From: Caenimonas aquaedulcis
Lineage (GTDB): Bacteria; Pseudomonadota; Gammaproteobacteria; Burkholderiales; Burkholderiaceae_C
Direction of reading: 5' to 3'
Assembly: GCF_015831345.1 (NCBI RefSeq)
Contig: NZ_JADWYS010000001.1
Location: forward strand, 940,118-1,004,117
Length of the DNA stretch: 64,000 bases
Position 1 is the first letter of the stretch. Each line of letters starts with the position of its first letter. The position numbers and the translations under genes were made by a program. Below, one piece after another: positions 35,184 to 42,404 of the stretch. The notes below the pieces were generated by a model. It saw only the letters and a list, made by a program, of their open reading frames with translations, was not told the DNA's origin and searched no databases.

Positions 35184-36869
35184 ATGCCCCTGCCTCCCGC
35201 CCCCACCAAGCGCGCCGCCATGCTTGCCCCGGACGCATACGACGCCCCGGCCCGCTCCCTGCACAAGGCTTCGCGAAAATCGGAGGTCACGGCGCTCGAC
35301 AGCCCGCTGCCTGAGAAGCCGCAGGCCATGGATTTCGATCCCCGCTCGGGCGGCGGTGAAGCACATCCGGAAGCGTTCAAGGCACCCGCGGACGCCGACC
35401 TCGAGCATGGGGAGCCGGTCCACCCCTCCAAACGCCGGTCGGAACCCGCTCCCAAGCCGGCCCGCAAGCCGAAATCCACCGGTCCGAAAAAGCTGTTCGT
35501 GCTCGACACCAACGTGCTGATGCACGACCCAATGAGCCTGTTCCGCTTCGAGGAACACGACATCTTCCTTCCCATGATCGTCCTGGAAGAACTGGACGGC
35601 CACAAGAAGGGCATGACGGAGGTCGCGCGCAATGCGCGTCAGGCCAGCCGTACGCTCGACGCGCTCGCGGGGGCACAGGGCGCGGACATCGCGAGCGGCC
35701 TGAAGCTGGACACCACGGGGCACCGGGAAGCCGGCGGCTGCCTCTTCTTCCAGACCAAGCCGCTCGCCAGCCAGCTGCCCTTGGGGCTGCCGCAGGGCAA
35801 GGCGGACAACCAGATCCTGGGCGTGGTGCAGGCCCTGCGGGAAGAGCGTGCGCCGCGCGAGGTCGTGCTGGTGTCCAAGGACATCAACATGCGGGTCAAG
35901 GCCCGCGCGCTGGGTCTCGCGACCGACGACTACCAGAACGACAAGACGCTCGACGACCTCGACCTGCTCTATTCGGGCGCCCTTGCCCTGCCCCCGGACT
36001 TCTGGACCAAGCACGGCAAGACGATCGAGAGCTGGCAGAGCGGACAGCACACGTTCTACCGGATCACCGGACCCATCGTGCCGAGCCTGTTGATCAACCA
36101 GTTCGTGTACTTCGAGTCGCCCGGCGAGCCGAGCCTGTACGCGCGCGTCACCGAAATCCGCGCGAAGACCGCGGTGCTCAAGACGCTGAAGGACTACGGC
36201 CACCTGAAGAACTCCGTGTGGGGCGTGACGACGCGCAACCGCGAGCAGAACTTCGCGATGAACCTGCTGATGGACCCGGAAATCGACTTCGTGACGCTGA
36301 CCGGCACGGCCGGCACCGGCAAGACACTGATGGCGCTCGCGTCCGGCCTCACGCAGGTGCTGGACGACCGCCGCTACACCGAGATCATCATGACCCGCGC
36401 GACGGTGAGCGTGGGCGAGGACATCGGCTTCCTGCCCGGGACGGAAGAAGAAAAGATGGGCCCGTGGATGGGCGCGCTCGACGACAACCTCGAGGTGCTT
36501 GCCAAGACCGAGACCAGCGCCGGCGAATGGGGACGTGCCGCAACGAACGAGCTGATCCGCAGCCGCATCAAGATCAAGAGCATGAACTTCATGCGCGGCC
36601 GCACGTTCCTGAACAAGTACGTGATCATCGACGAGGCGCAGAACCTGACGCCCAAGCAGATGAAGACGCTGATCACGCGCGCGGGCCCGGGCACCAAGAT
36701 CATCTGCATGGGCAACCTCGCCCAGATCGACACACCCTACCTCACCGAGGGCTCGTCGGGCCTCACCTTCGCGGTGGACAAGTTCAAAGGCTGGCCGCAC
36801 AGCGGGCACATCACCCTGGCGCGCGGCGAGAGGTCGAGGCTCGCGGACTTCGCGAGCGAAGTGCTCTAG
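35184..36869 (+). CDS. PhoH family protein with N-terminal PIN domain
   Basis: A 561-residue protein with three parts. Residues 1-100 are a charged, Pro-rich low-complexity tail. A PIN-like nuclease domain follows (KLFVLDTNVLMHDP with Asp, and EELDGHKKG, about 109-260). The C-terminal PhoH P-loop domain has Walker A TGTAGTGKTLMALA (about 372-385) and Walker B VIIDEAQNLTPKQMK. PIN-PhoH proteins act as RNA helicase/nucleases in the few studied cases. The stop shares a CTAG with the convergent dnaB stop. Confidence 0.9.
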   Translation: MPLPPAPTKRAAMLAPDAYDAPARSLHKASRKSEVTALDSPLPEKPQAMDFDPRSGGGEAHPEAFKAPADADLEHGEPVHPSKRRSEPAPKPARKPKSTGPKKLFVLDTNVLMHDPMSLFRFEEHDIFLPMIVLEELDGHKKGMTEVARNARQASRTLDALAGAQGADIASGLKLDTTGHREAGGCLFFQTKPLASQLPLGLPQGKADNQILGVVQALREERAPREVVLVSKDINMRVKARALGLATDDYQNDKTLDDLDLLYSGALALPPDFWTKHGKTIESWQSGQHTFYRITGPIVPSLLINQFVYFESPGEPSLYARVTEIRAKTAVLKTLKDYGHLKNSVWGVTTRNREQNFAMNLLMDPEIDFVTLTGTAGTGKTLMALASGLTQVLDDRRYTEIIMTRATVSVGEDIGFLPGTEEEKMGPWMGALDDNLEVLAKTETSAGEWGRAATNELIRSRIKIKSMNFMRGRTFLNKYVIIDEAQNLTPKQMKTLITRAGPGTKIICMGNLAQIDTPYLTEGSSGLTFAVDKFKGWPHSGHITLARGERSRLADFASEVL

Positions 36870-38266
36870 AAATCGTTGCCTGACGCGAGCGATTCGAAGC
36901 GCGTCATTTCCTTCATGAAAGCGAGCTTGACGGTCCCGGTGGGGCCGTTTCGCTGCTTGCTGATGATGATCTCGGCGACGCCGGGCTCCTTGGAGTCCTT
37001 GTTGTAGTAGTCGTCGCGGTAGATGAACATGATCACGTCCGCGTCCTGCTCGATCGCCCCCGATTCGCGCAGGTCGCTCATCATGGGCCGTTTGTCGGTA
37101 CGCGACTCCACGCCGCGCGACAGCTGAGACAGCGCGATCACGGGACACTGCAGTTCCTTGGCGAGCATCTTCAGGCCGCGCGAGATTTCACCGACGGCCG
37201 TGGCGCGGTTCTCGTCGTTCATGCTGGCCGAGGTGCTCATGAGCTGCAGGTAGTCGACCACGATCAGGCCGAGCTTGCCGCACTGGCGCGAGAGGCGGCG
37301 CGCATTGGCGCGCAGCTCGCTCGTCGTGAGGCCGGGTGTCTCGTCGATGTGCAGCGAGATGTTGCGCAGCTTCTCGATCGCCTCGGTGAGCCGCGGCCAC
37401 TCGGAGTCCGTGAGCTTGCCGGTACGCAGGTGCATCTGGTCGATACGGCCGATCGAGCCGACGATACGCACCGCGAGTTGCGAAGCGCCCATTTCCATGG
37501 AGAACACGGCGACGGGCAGGCCCTCGTTCAGTGCGACGTGCTCGGCGATGTTGATCGCAAGCGCCGTCTTGCCCATCGAAGGCCGCGCCGCGAGCACGAT
37601 CATGTCGCCCGCCTGCATGCCGGAAGTCATGCGGTCGAGATCGTAGAAGCCGGTGGGCACGCCCGTGATGTCGTTCGGGTTGTCCGCCATCTCCTGCACG
37701 CGATCGAGCAGCTGCACGACCAGGCTGTCCATGCCCTGGAAGCCCTGCTTCATCCGCGAGCCTTCCTCGCCGATGTTGAAGATCTTCTGCTCGGCTTCGT
37801 CCAGGATCTTGTCGACGGCCTTGCCTTGCGTGTTGAAGGCCGCGGTGGCGATTTCATCGCTCGCGCTCACGAGCTTGCGCAGGATCGAGCGCTCGCGCAC
37901 GATCTCCGCGTAACGGCGGATGTTGCTGGCGCTCGGCACGTACTGCGCGAGCGAGTTGAGGTATGCGAGGCCCCCGATTTCATCGGCCTTGCCGAGCCCC
38001 TGCAGCTGTTCGTAGACGGTGATGACGTCTGCGGGCTTCGTGGCATTGATCAGCGTGCCGACGACGCCGTAAATCAGGCGATGCTCGTACCGGTAGAAGT
38101 CACCGTCGGTCAGCAGGTCGCCCACGCGATCCCAGGCGCCGTTGTCGAGCAACAGGCCCCCGAGCACGCTCGATTCCGCCTCGATGGAGTGCGGCGGGAC
38201 CCGCAGCTGGGCGACCTGGTGGTCGCGCGAAAAGTCGTCGTCGAGGGAAGAAAGTACTGCGGACAT
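36866..38266 (-). CDS. dnaB: Replicative DNA helicase DnaB
   Basis: A 466-residue hexameric helicase. The N-terminal helical domain (PHSIEAESSVLGGLL) is followed by a linker and a RecA-like motor with Walker A AARPSMGKTALAIN (near residue 225), Walker B LIVVDYLQLM, and the C-terminal MSDLRESGAIEQDADVI. It unwinds DNA at the fork and interacts with DnaG and the loader. Its 3' end overlaps phoH by the four bases CTAG, both genes ending in TAG. A promoter and a DnaA-box repeat lie upstream. Confidence 0.97.
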   Translation of the reverse strand: MSAVLSSLDDDFSRDHQVAQLRVPPHSIEAESSVLGGLLLDNGAWDRVGDLLTDGDFYRYEHRLIYGVVGTLINATKPADVITVYEQLQGLGKADEIGGLAYLNSLAQYVPSASNIRRYAEIVRERSILRKLVSASDEIATAAFNTQGKAVDKILDEAEQKIFNIGEEGSRMKQGFQGMDSLVVQLLDRVQEMADNPNDITGVPTGFYDLDRMTSGMQAGDMIVLAARPSMGKTALAINIAEHVALNEGLPVAVFSMEMGASQLAVRIVGSIGRIDQMHLRTGKLTDSEWPRLTEAIEKLRNISLHIDETPGLTTSELRANARRLSRQCGKLGLIVVDYLQLMSTSASMNDENRATAVGEISRGLKMLAKELQCPVIALSQLSRGVESRTDKRPMMSDLRESGAIEQDADVIMFIYRDDYYNKDSKEPGVAEIIISKQRNGPTGTVKLAFMKEMTRFESLASGNDF

Positions 38267-38292
38267 CGTGAAGGGTGCGGAGGCGATGGGAG

Positions 38293-38321
38293 ATGCTACG
38301 CGGCGCGCCGGGGACGGTCAA
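38293..38321 (-). promoter_or_regulatory. Candidate dnaB promoter
   Basis: On the leftward strand TTGACC (38321-38316) is followed after 17 bp by TAGCAT (38298-38293). Transcription would start near 38286, 20 bp before the dnaB ATG. Five of six -35 bases and four of six -10 bases match the consensus. Confidence 0.6.
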
Positions 38322-38352
38322 AGCGCGCGGTGCGCAACTGTGTGGAGAGGTA

Positions 38353-38374
38353 TGTGGATAAGTGGTGCTTATCC
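38353..38374. promoter_or_regulatory. DnaA box within an inverted repeat upstream of dnaB
   Basis: TGTGGATAA (38353-38361) is the reverse complement of TTATCCACA, a perfect DnaA box. It overlaps the left arm of GGATAAG-N5-CTTATCC (38356-38374), whose right arm forms a weaker box-like sequence. It sits about 32 bp upstream of the dnaB -35, suitable for control of dnaB by DnaA. Binding is inferred. Confidence 0.6.
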
Positions 38375-38387
38375 GTGTATAGCCACT

Positions 38388-38419
38388 GGAAAAGAAAACG
38401 CCGCCCGAAGGCGGCGTTT
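38388..38419 (-). terminator. Intrinsic terminator of the rpsF-priB-rpsR-rplI operon
   Basis: A 10-bp perfect stem (AAACGCCGCC, 38396-38405, with GGCGGCGTTT, 38410-38419). In the leftward transcript the loop is the stable UUCG tetraloop, followed by UUUUCUUUUCC. It lies 25 bp after the rplI stop. Confidence 0.9.
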
Positions 38420-38443
38420 GGGTGGAGGCTCAGACGAGGCGGC

Positions 38444-38896
38444 TTATGCCGTTTCGCCGTACACCGTGACAGTAATGTCCACCACCACGTCCGTGTGCAG
38501 CTGCACGCTGACAGTGCTGTCGCCGACGGTCTTGATCGGGCCGTTGGGCATGCGCACCTGGGCCTTCGCGACCTTGTAGCCTTGCTTGTTCAGCTCTTCG
38601 GCGATGTCGTAGTTGGTGACGGAGCCGAACAGGCGGCCGTCCACACCCGCCTTTTGCGTCAGCTTGACGGTCGTGCCGCCGAGCTTTTCGCCCTGGGCCT
38701 GCGATTCCGCGAGCTTGGCGGCCGCAGCCTTTTCGAGCTCGGCGCGCCTGGCCTCGAATTCGGCCTTGTTGGCAGCAGTCGCGCGGCGTGCGCGGCCTTG
38801 CGGGATCAGGAAGTTGCGGGCGTAGCCGTCCTTGACCTTGGCGATCTCGCCGAGTTCGCCGACGTTCGGAACCTTCTCGAGCAGAATGATTTGCAT
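38444..38896 (-). CDS. rplI: 50S ribosomal protein L9
   Basis: A 150-residue protein of standard length. The N-terminal RNA-binding domain begins [32 protein letters not shown] (quoted in part: the GYARNFLIP motif binds 23S rRNA), followed by a long helix rich in Ala/Glu/Lys and a C-terminal domain. Last gene of the S6-PriB-S18-L9 operon, 12 bp after rpsR and directly followed by an intrinsic terminator. Confidence 0.97.
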   Translation of the reverse strand: MQIILLEKVPNVGELGEIAKVKDGYARNFLIPQGRARRATAANKAEFEARRAELEKAAAAKLAESQAQGEKLGGTTVKLTQKAGVDGRLFGSVTNYDIAEELNKQGYKVAKAQVRMPNGPIKTVGDSTVSVQLHTDVVVDITVTVYGETA

Positions 38897-38908
38897 GTGC
38901 TTCGCTCC

Positions 38909-39190
38909 TTAGATGCGGTGCTGGTCCGTGTACGGGACCAGGGCCAGGAAGCGGGCACGCTTGATGGCGGTGTTGAGTTGGCGCTGGTAGATCGCGCGCG
39001 TGCCGGTCAGGCGGGCGGGGATGATCTTGCCGTTTTCGGCGATGAAGTCGCGCAGGGTGTCGACGTCCTTGTAGTCGATTTCCTCGACGCCGGCGACGGT
39101 GAAGCGGCAAAAGCGCTTGCGCTTGAACAGCAGCGACTGGGTGTTGCGCTTCGGACGCTTGTCCTTGTTGAATTTCTTGAACGTGGCCAT
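38909..39190 (-). CDS. rpsR: 30S ribosomal protein S18
   Basis: A 93-residue basic protein with the conserved core [35 protein letters not shown] and the C-terminal [19 protein letters not shown]18 binds S6 on the platform of the 30S subunit, and both are encoded in this operon. It follows priB by 15 bp. Confidence 0.97.
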   Translation of the reverse strand: MATFKKFNKDKRPKRNTQSLLFKRKRFCRFTVAGVEEIDYKDVDTLRDFIAENGKIIPARLTGTRAIYQRQLNTAIKRARFLALVPYTDQHRI

Positions 39191-39205
39191 GTGGACCTCT
39201 AAAAA

Positions 39206-39493
39206 TTAATCTTGCTGAAATGACTGGATGTGGAGCACCGGATGCTTGCCGTTGCGCGGTGTCGCCAGGAATCCCGTGAACCTCCAGGGGCTGCCGATGG
39301 GCTGCCGGACCATCGTCTCGGCTACTGCGCCAAAAGCCACCGCCTTGATCGCCGCCTTCACCTGCCGGGCCTGGCCTGCTTCCATGAGTTCGGACTCGTG
39401 TTCGAGCCTCAAATCCAGGGCGGGCAATCCAGCCGGGGTGTATCGCAGGGCCGAAGCTTCGGCGATACGGGCACTCAGGACGATCTGGTTCAC
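39206..39493 (-). CDS. priB: Primosomal replication protein PriB
   Basis: A 95-residue OB-fold protein related to single-strand binding protein: MNQIVLSARIAEASALRYTP, LDLRLEHES and the C-terminal WRFTGFLATPRNGKHPVLHIQSFQQD (strand motif GFLA and HIQSF). PriB helps PriA reload DnaB at stalled forks. Its place between rpsF and rpsR is the usual one in beta- and gammaproteobacteria. An ATG at 39493 gives the family start. Confidence 0.93.
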   Translation of the reverse strand: MNQIVLSARIAEASALRYTPAGLPALDLRLEHESELMEAGQARQVKAAIKAVAFGAVAETMVRQPIGSPWRFTGFLATPRNGKHPVLHIQSFQQD

Positions 39494-39521
39494 TCCCTGT
39501 CGATCCGCGCCTTGCGGCAGC

Positions 39522-39887
39522 TTACGACTGGTACTCCGCCTGCTGGGCCTTGCGGGCCTCTTCGCGCTCGACGGTCTTCATCATCGACGACGGGCCGGTA
39601 TCGGCCTTCTTGCGAACCACGGTGAGGTGGCGCAGGACGGCGTCGTTGAAGCGGAACGCGTGCTCCAGCTCAGCCATGACGGGCTGGTCGGCTTCGATGT
39701 TCACGCACAGGTAATGGGCCTTGGCGAGCTTGTTGATCTGGTAGGCCAGCTGGCGGCGGCCCCAGTCTTCCACGCGGTGCACCTTGCCGCCGCCGGCGGT
39801 GATCATGCCCTTGTAGCGCTCCAGCATGGCCGGAACCTGTTCGCTCTGATCCGGATGGATCAGCAAGATGATTTCATAGTGACGCAT
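39522..39887 (-). CDS. rpsF: 30S ribosomal protein S6
   Basis: A 121-residue protein beginning [21 protein letters not shown], the universal S6 start, with [22 protein letters not shown] and a charged C-terminal tail. It forms a heterodimer with S18. AAGGAG lies before the ATG. First gene of the operon, behind an extended -10 promoter and a leader hairpin that resembles the S6:S18 autoregulatory motif. Confidence 0.97.
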   Translation of the reverse strand: MRHYEIILLIHPDQSEQVPAMLERYKGMITAGGGKVHRVEDWGRRQLAYQINKLAKAHYLCVNIEADQPVMAELEHAFRFNDAVLRHLTVVRKKADTGPSSMMKTVEREEARKAQQAEYQS

Positions 39888-39907
39888 AAGACTCCTTGTG
39901 GATTGAA

Positions 39908-39938
39908 GCTACCCGCAGCGTCTGTCTGGCGGTGTAGC
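39908..39938 (-). promoter_or_regulatory. Candidate S6:S18-binding leader hairpin of rpsF
   Basis: In the leftward leader RNA, GCUAC pairs with GUAGC, then after one bulged A, CCGC pairs with GCGG, enclosing a 12-nt loop. A stem with an ACCG element at the bulge matches the published S6:S18 leader motif, which mimics the 16S rRNA site and lets the S6-S18 complex repress its own operon. The match was made by eye. Confidence 0.5.
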
Positions 39939-39954
39939 AAGGGGAAAGCCCATG

Positions 39955-39963
39955 ATTATAGCA
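39955..39963 (-). promoter_or_regulatory. Extended -10 promoter of rpsF operon
   Basis: Leftward, TGCTATAAT is a perfect extended -10 element (TGnTATAAT), 67 bp before the rpsF ATG. No good -35 is seen at the usual spacing, which fits extended -10 promoters. Transcription would begin near 39948, so the leader includes the hairpin at 39908-39938. Confidence 0.7.
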
Positions 39964-39993
39964 AGGCGCGCCCTGCCCTGCCATGGAGCCGGC

Positions 39994-40467
39994 TCAGCGG
40001 TCGTTCAGGGCGTTGTCCAGCGGCTGGTACTTTTCGGGTCCGACAGCATCCCGGATGCGCGGGGCGACTTCCAGCAGTTGCTCGTAGCTGGTAGCCCCTT
40101 CCACGGCCAGGTTCAGCCGGAAGCCGCGCAGCCCCAGCGCAGCCGTGAGCCTGGTGGCGATCGGATAGGCCTCGGCATAACGTTCCTGGGGTGTCCGGCG
40201 CTTGTGCTGCTCCGCCGCCGCGGCCTGGGCGCTCGCGGCATCCGCTTCGGCGGCGGTCTCCTGCGGCGCCGCGTCCACCAGCAGCCCCAGTTCGACCAGC
40301 TTGTCGATGTCCTCGCGCGACACGCCCACGGGGGCCGTGGCCTTCAGGATGTCCTCGAGCGTGCGCTTGCCGTCGAACAGGATGAATGCGGACCGCTGCC
40401 GTGGCGTGAGCGGCACGGACCGGTCCTTCATGACCCTGTGGCCTGCCTCCGTCTTGACCATGAGCAT
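39994..40467 (-). CDS. Conserved hypothetical protein
   Basis: A 157-residue soluble protein. The N-terminal part (MLMVKTEAGHRVMKDRS, LTPRQRSAFILFDGKRTLEDIL, VSREDIDKLVELGLLVD) looks like a helical winged-type module. A linker of Ala/Glu/Gln (about 68-88) leads to a helical C-terminal domain (YPIATRLTAALGLRGFRLN). I know similar unnamed proteins from Comamonadaceae and give no function. A strong upstream terminator separates it from the transporter gene. Confidence 0.7.
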   Translation of the reverse strand: MLMVKTEAGHRVMKDRSVPLTPRQRSAFILFDGKRTLEDILKATAPVGVSREDIDKLVELGLLVDAAPQETAAEADAASAQAAAAEQHKRRTPQERYAEAYPIATRLTAALGLRGFRLNLAVEGATSYEQLLEVAPRIRDAVGPEKYQPLDNALNDR

Positions 40468-40548
40468 GTGGAACTCCCCTTGCTGACTACGCCCGCAGCT
40501 TGCTCGCGCGGCCCGCGCGTCGCATCCGGGTTTATCCAGAGCATTTAC

Positions 40549-40582
40549 AAAAAAAAGGGCCCGCTGCTCCAGCGGGCCCTTT
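40549..40582 (-). terminator. Intrinsic terminator after the MHS transporter gene
   Basis: A 13-bp stem (AAAGGGCCCGCTG with CAGCGGGCCCTTT, 40554-40582) with a 3-nt loop. The leftward transcript runs into eight U residues. It lies 22 bp after the transporter stop and ends the leftward ppsA-side transcripts. Confidence 0.9.
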
Positions 40583-40604
40583 CCAGCAAGCTACGGGGGC
40601 GAAA

Positions 40605-42302
40605 TCAGTCGCGCGCGTAGATATCGACGTCCTTCGTTTCCTTGATGAAGAGCGTGCCGATGATGAAGGTCATGGTCGCGACGATCACCGGGTACCAGAG
40701 GCCGTAGTAGATGTCGCCCGTCGCCGCCACCATGGCGAACGCCGTCGTCGGCAACAGCCCGCCGAACCAGCCATTGCCCACGTGGTAGGGCAGGCTCATG
40801 GACGTGTAGCGGATGCGCGTCGGGAACAGCTCGACCAGCATGGCCGCGATCGGGCCGTAGACCATCGTCACCAGGATCACGAGGAAGACGAGGAGCAGCA
40901 GCACCATGCCCTTGTTCATCTTGTCGGGCGAGGCCACGGTGGTGAGGCCGGCGGCCTTCGCCGAATCCCCCACCGCCTTCTTGAAGTCCGCGATGGCCTT
41001 GCCGCTCTCCGGAGAGAAGCCGTGGCGCTCCGCATTGAGCGTGGCGGTCGGGGCGGGCATGACCTTGTCGCCGATGGTCACGGTCGCCGGCGAACCCGGT
41101 GCGCCTGCCTTGTTCTCGTACGGGATGTAGGAGGTGGTCAGCGTGCGCTTGGCGATGTCGCAGGACGAGGTGAAGTCGATTTCACGCGCGATCGGGCTGC
41201 CCTGGAACGAGCACTGGGCCGGATCGGCGGTCACGGTCACCTTGGCCGTCTGCTGCGCCTGCAGCAGGGCCGGATTGGCGTACTTCAGGATCATCGGGAA
41301 CACGCTGAAATACGTGAGCGCCGCGATCAGGCAGCCGGCCATGATGATCGGTTTGCGGCCGATCTTGTCCGAAAGCGTCCCGAAGATCACGAAGAACGGC
41401 GTGCCGATCAGGAGCGATGCCGCGATGAACAGGTTGGCCGTCGTGACGTCCACCTTGGCGATCGTCGTCATGAAGAACAGCGCGTAGAACTGGCCGCAGT
41501 ACCAGACGACGGCCTGGCCGGCGGTCAGGCCGAGCAGCGCCAGGATCACGATCTTCAGGTTGCGCCATTCGCCGAAGGATTCGGCCAGCGGCGCCTTGGA
41601 CGTCTTGCCCTCGGCCTTCATCTTCTGGAAGGCGGGCGACTCGGCCAGGCTCAGGCGGATCCACACCGACACGCCCAGCAGGACGATGGAGACGAGGAAC
41701 GGGATGCGCCAGCCCCAGTCGTTGAAGTCCTTCGTGCCCATGGCTTCGCGCACGCCCAGGATCACCAACAGCGACAGGAACAGGCCGAGCGTCGCGGTCG
41801 TCTGGATCCACGACGTGTACGCGCCCCGTTTGCCGCGCGGCGCGTGTTCGGCCACATAAGTGGCGGCGCCGCCGTATTCACCGCCGAGCGCCAGGCCCTG
41901 CAGCAGGCGCAACGCGATGAGGATCACGGGCGCCGCGATGCCGATGGCCTTGTAGCCCGGCAGCAAGCCGACGATGAAGGTCGATGCGCCCATGATGAGG
42001 ATGGTCACCAGGAACGTGTACTTGCGGCCGATCATGTCGCCCAGCCGGCCGAAGAAGATCGCGCCGAACGGCCGTACCAGGAAGCCTGCCGCGAAGGCCA
42101 GCAGCGCGAAGATGTACGCGGAGGTGGGGTCGAGTCCCGAGAAGAACTGCCCCGCGATGATGCCCGCGAGCGAGCCGTACAGGTAGAAGTCGTACCACTC
42201 GAATACGGTGCCGAGCGAAGACGCGAAGATGACTTTTCGCTCCTCCTTGCTCATCGGTGGCGCGGCCGTATTGGCGCCGCTCATTGCCGTCGCAGTTGCC
42301 AT
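40605..42302 (-). CDS. MFS transporter, metabolite:H+ symporter (MHS) type, with large loop insertion
   Basis: A 565-residue inner-membrane symporter. Family marks are IFASSLGTVFEWYDFYLYG, GRLGDMIGRKYTF and GLALGGEYGGAATYVAEHAP. Between residues about 340 and 460 is a soluble insertion with two cysteines (QCSFQG and SSCDI), so the protein is over 100 residues longer than ordinary MHS members such as ProP or KgtP. Members carry organic acids or betaines with protons; substrate unknown. CAGGAGA precedes the ATG at 42302. It lies 102 bp after the sodium-solute symporter gene. Confidence 0.88.
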   Translation of the reverse strand: MATATAMSGANTAAPPMSKEERKVIFASSLGTVFEWYDFYLYGSLAGIIAGQFFSGLDPTSAYIFALLAFAAGFLVRPFGAIFFGRLGDMIGRKYTFLVTILIMGASTFIVGLLPGYKAIGIAAPVILIALRLLQGLALGGEYGGAATYVAEHAPRGKRGAYTSWIQTTATLGLFLSLLVILGVREAMGTKDFNDWGWRIPFLVSIVLLGVSVWIRLSLAESPAFQKMKAEGKTSKAPLAESFGEWRNLKIVILALLGLTAGQAVVWYCGQFYALFFMTTIAKVDVTTANLFIAASLLIGTPFFVIFGTLSDKIGRKPIIMAGCLIAALTYFSVFPMILKYANPALLQAQQTAKVTVTADPAQCSFQGSPIAREIDFTSSCDIAKRTLTTSYIPYENKAGAPGSPATVTIGDKVMPAPTATLNAERHGFSPESGKAIADFKKAVGDSAKAAGLTTVASPDKMNKGMVLLLLVFLVILVTMVYGPIAAMLVELFPTRIRYTSMSLPYHVGNGWFGGLLPTTAFAMVAATGDIYYGLWYPVIVATMTFIIGTLFIKETKDVDIYARD

Positions 42303-42404
42303 GATGTCTCCTGTGGTTGTTTCTGGCCGGGCCAGTGTTCTCATCCGGTCTGACACCACGCTGACGCGCGCTGCGCTTGCGGGCAAACGCGCTCAGGGTA
42401 TTCC

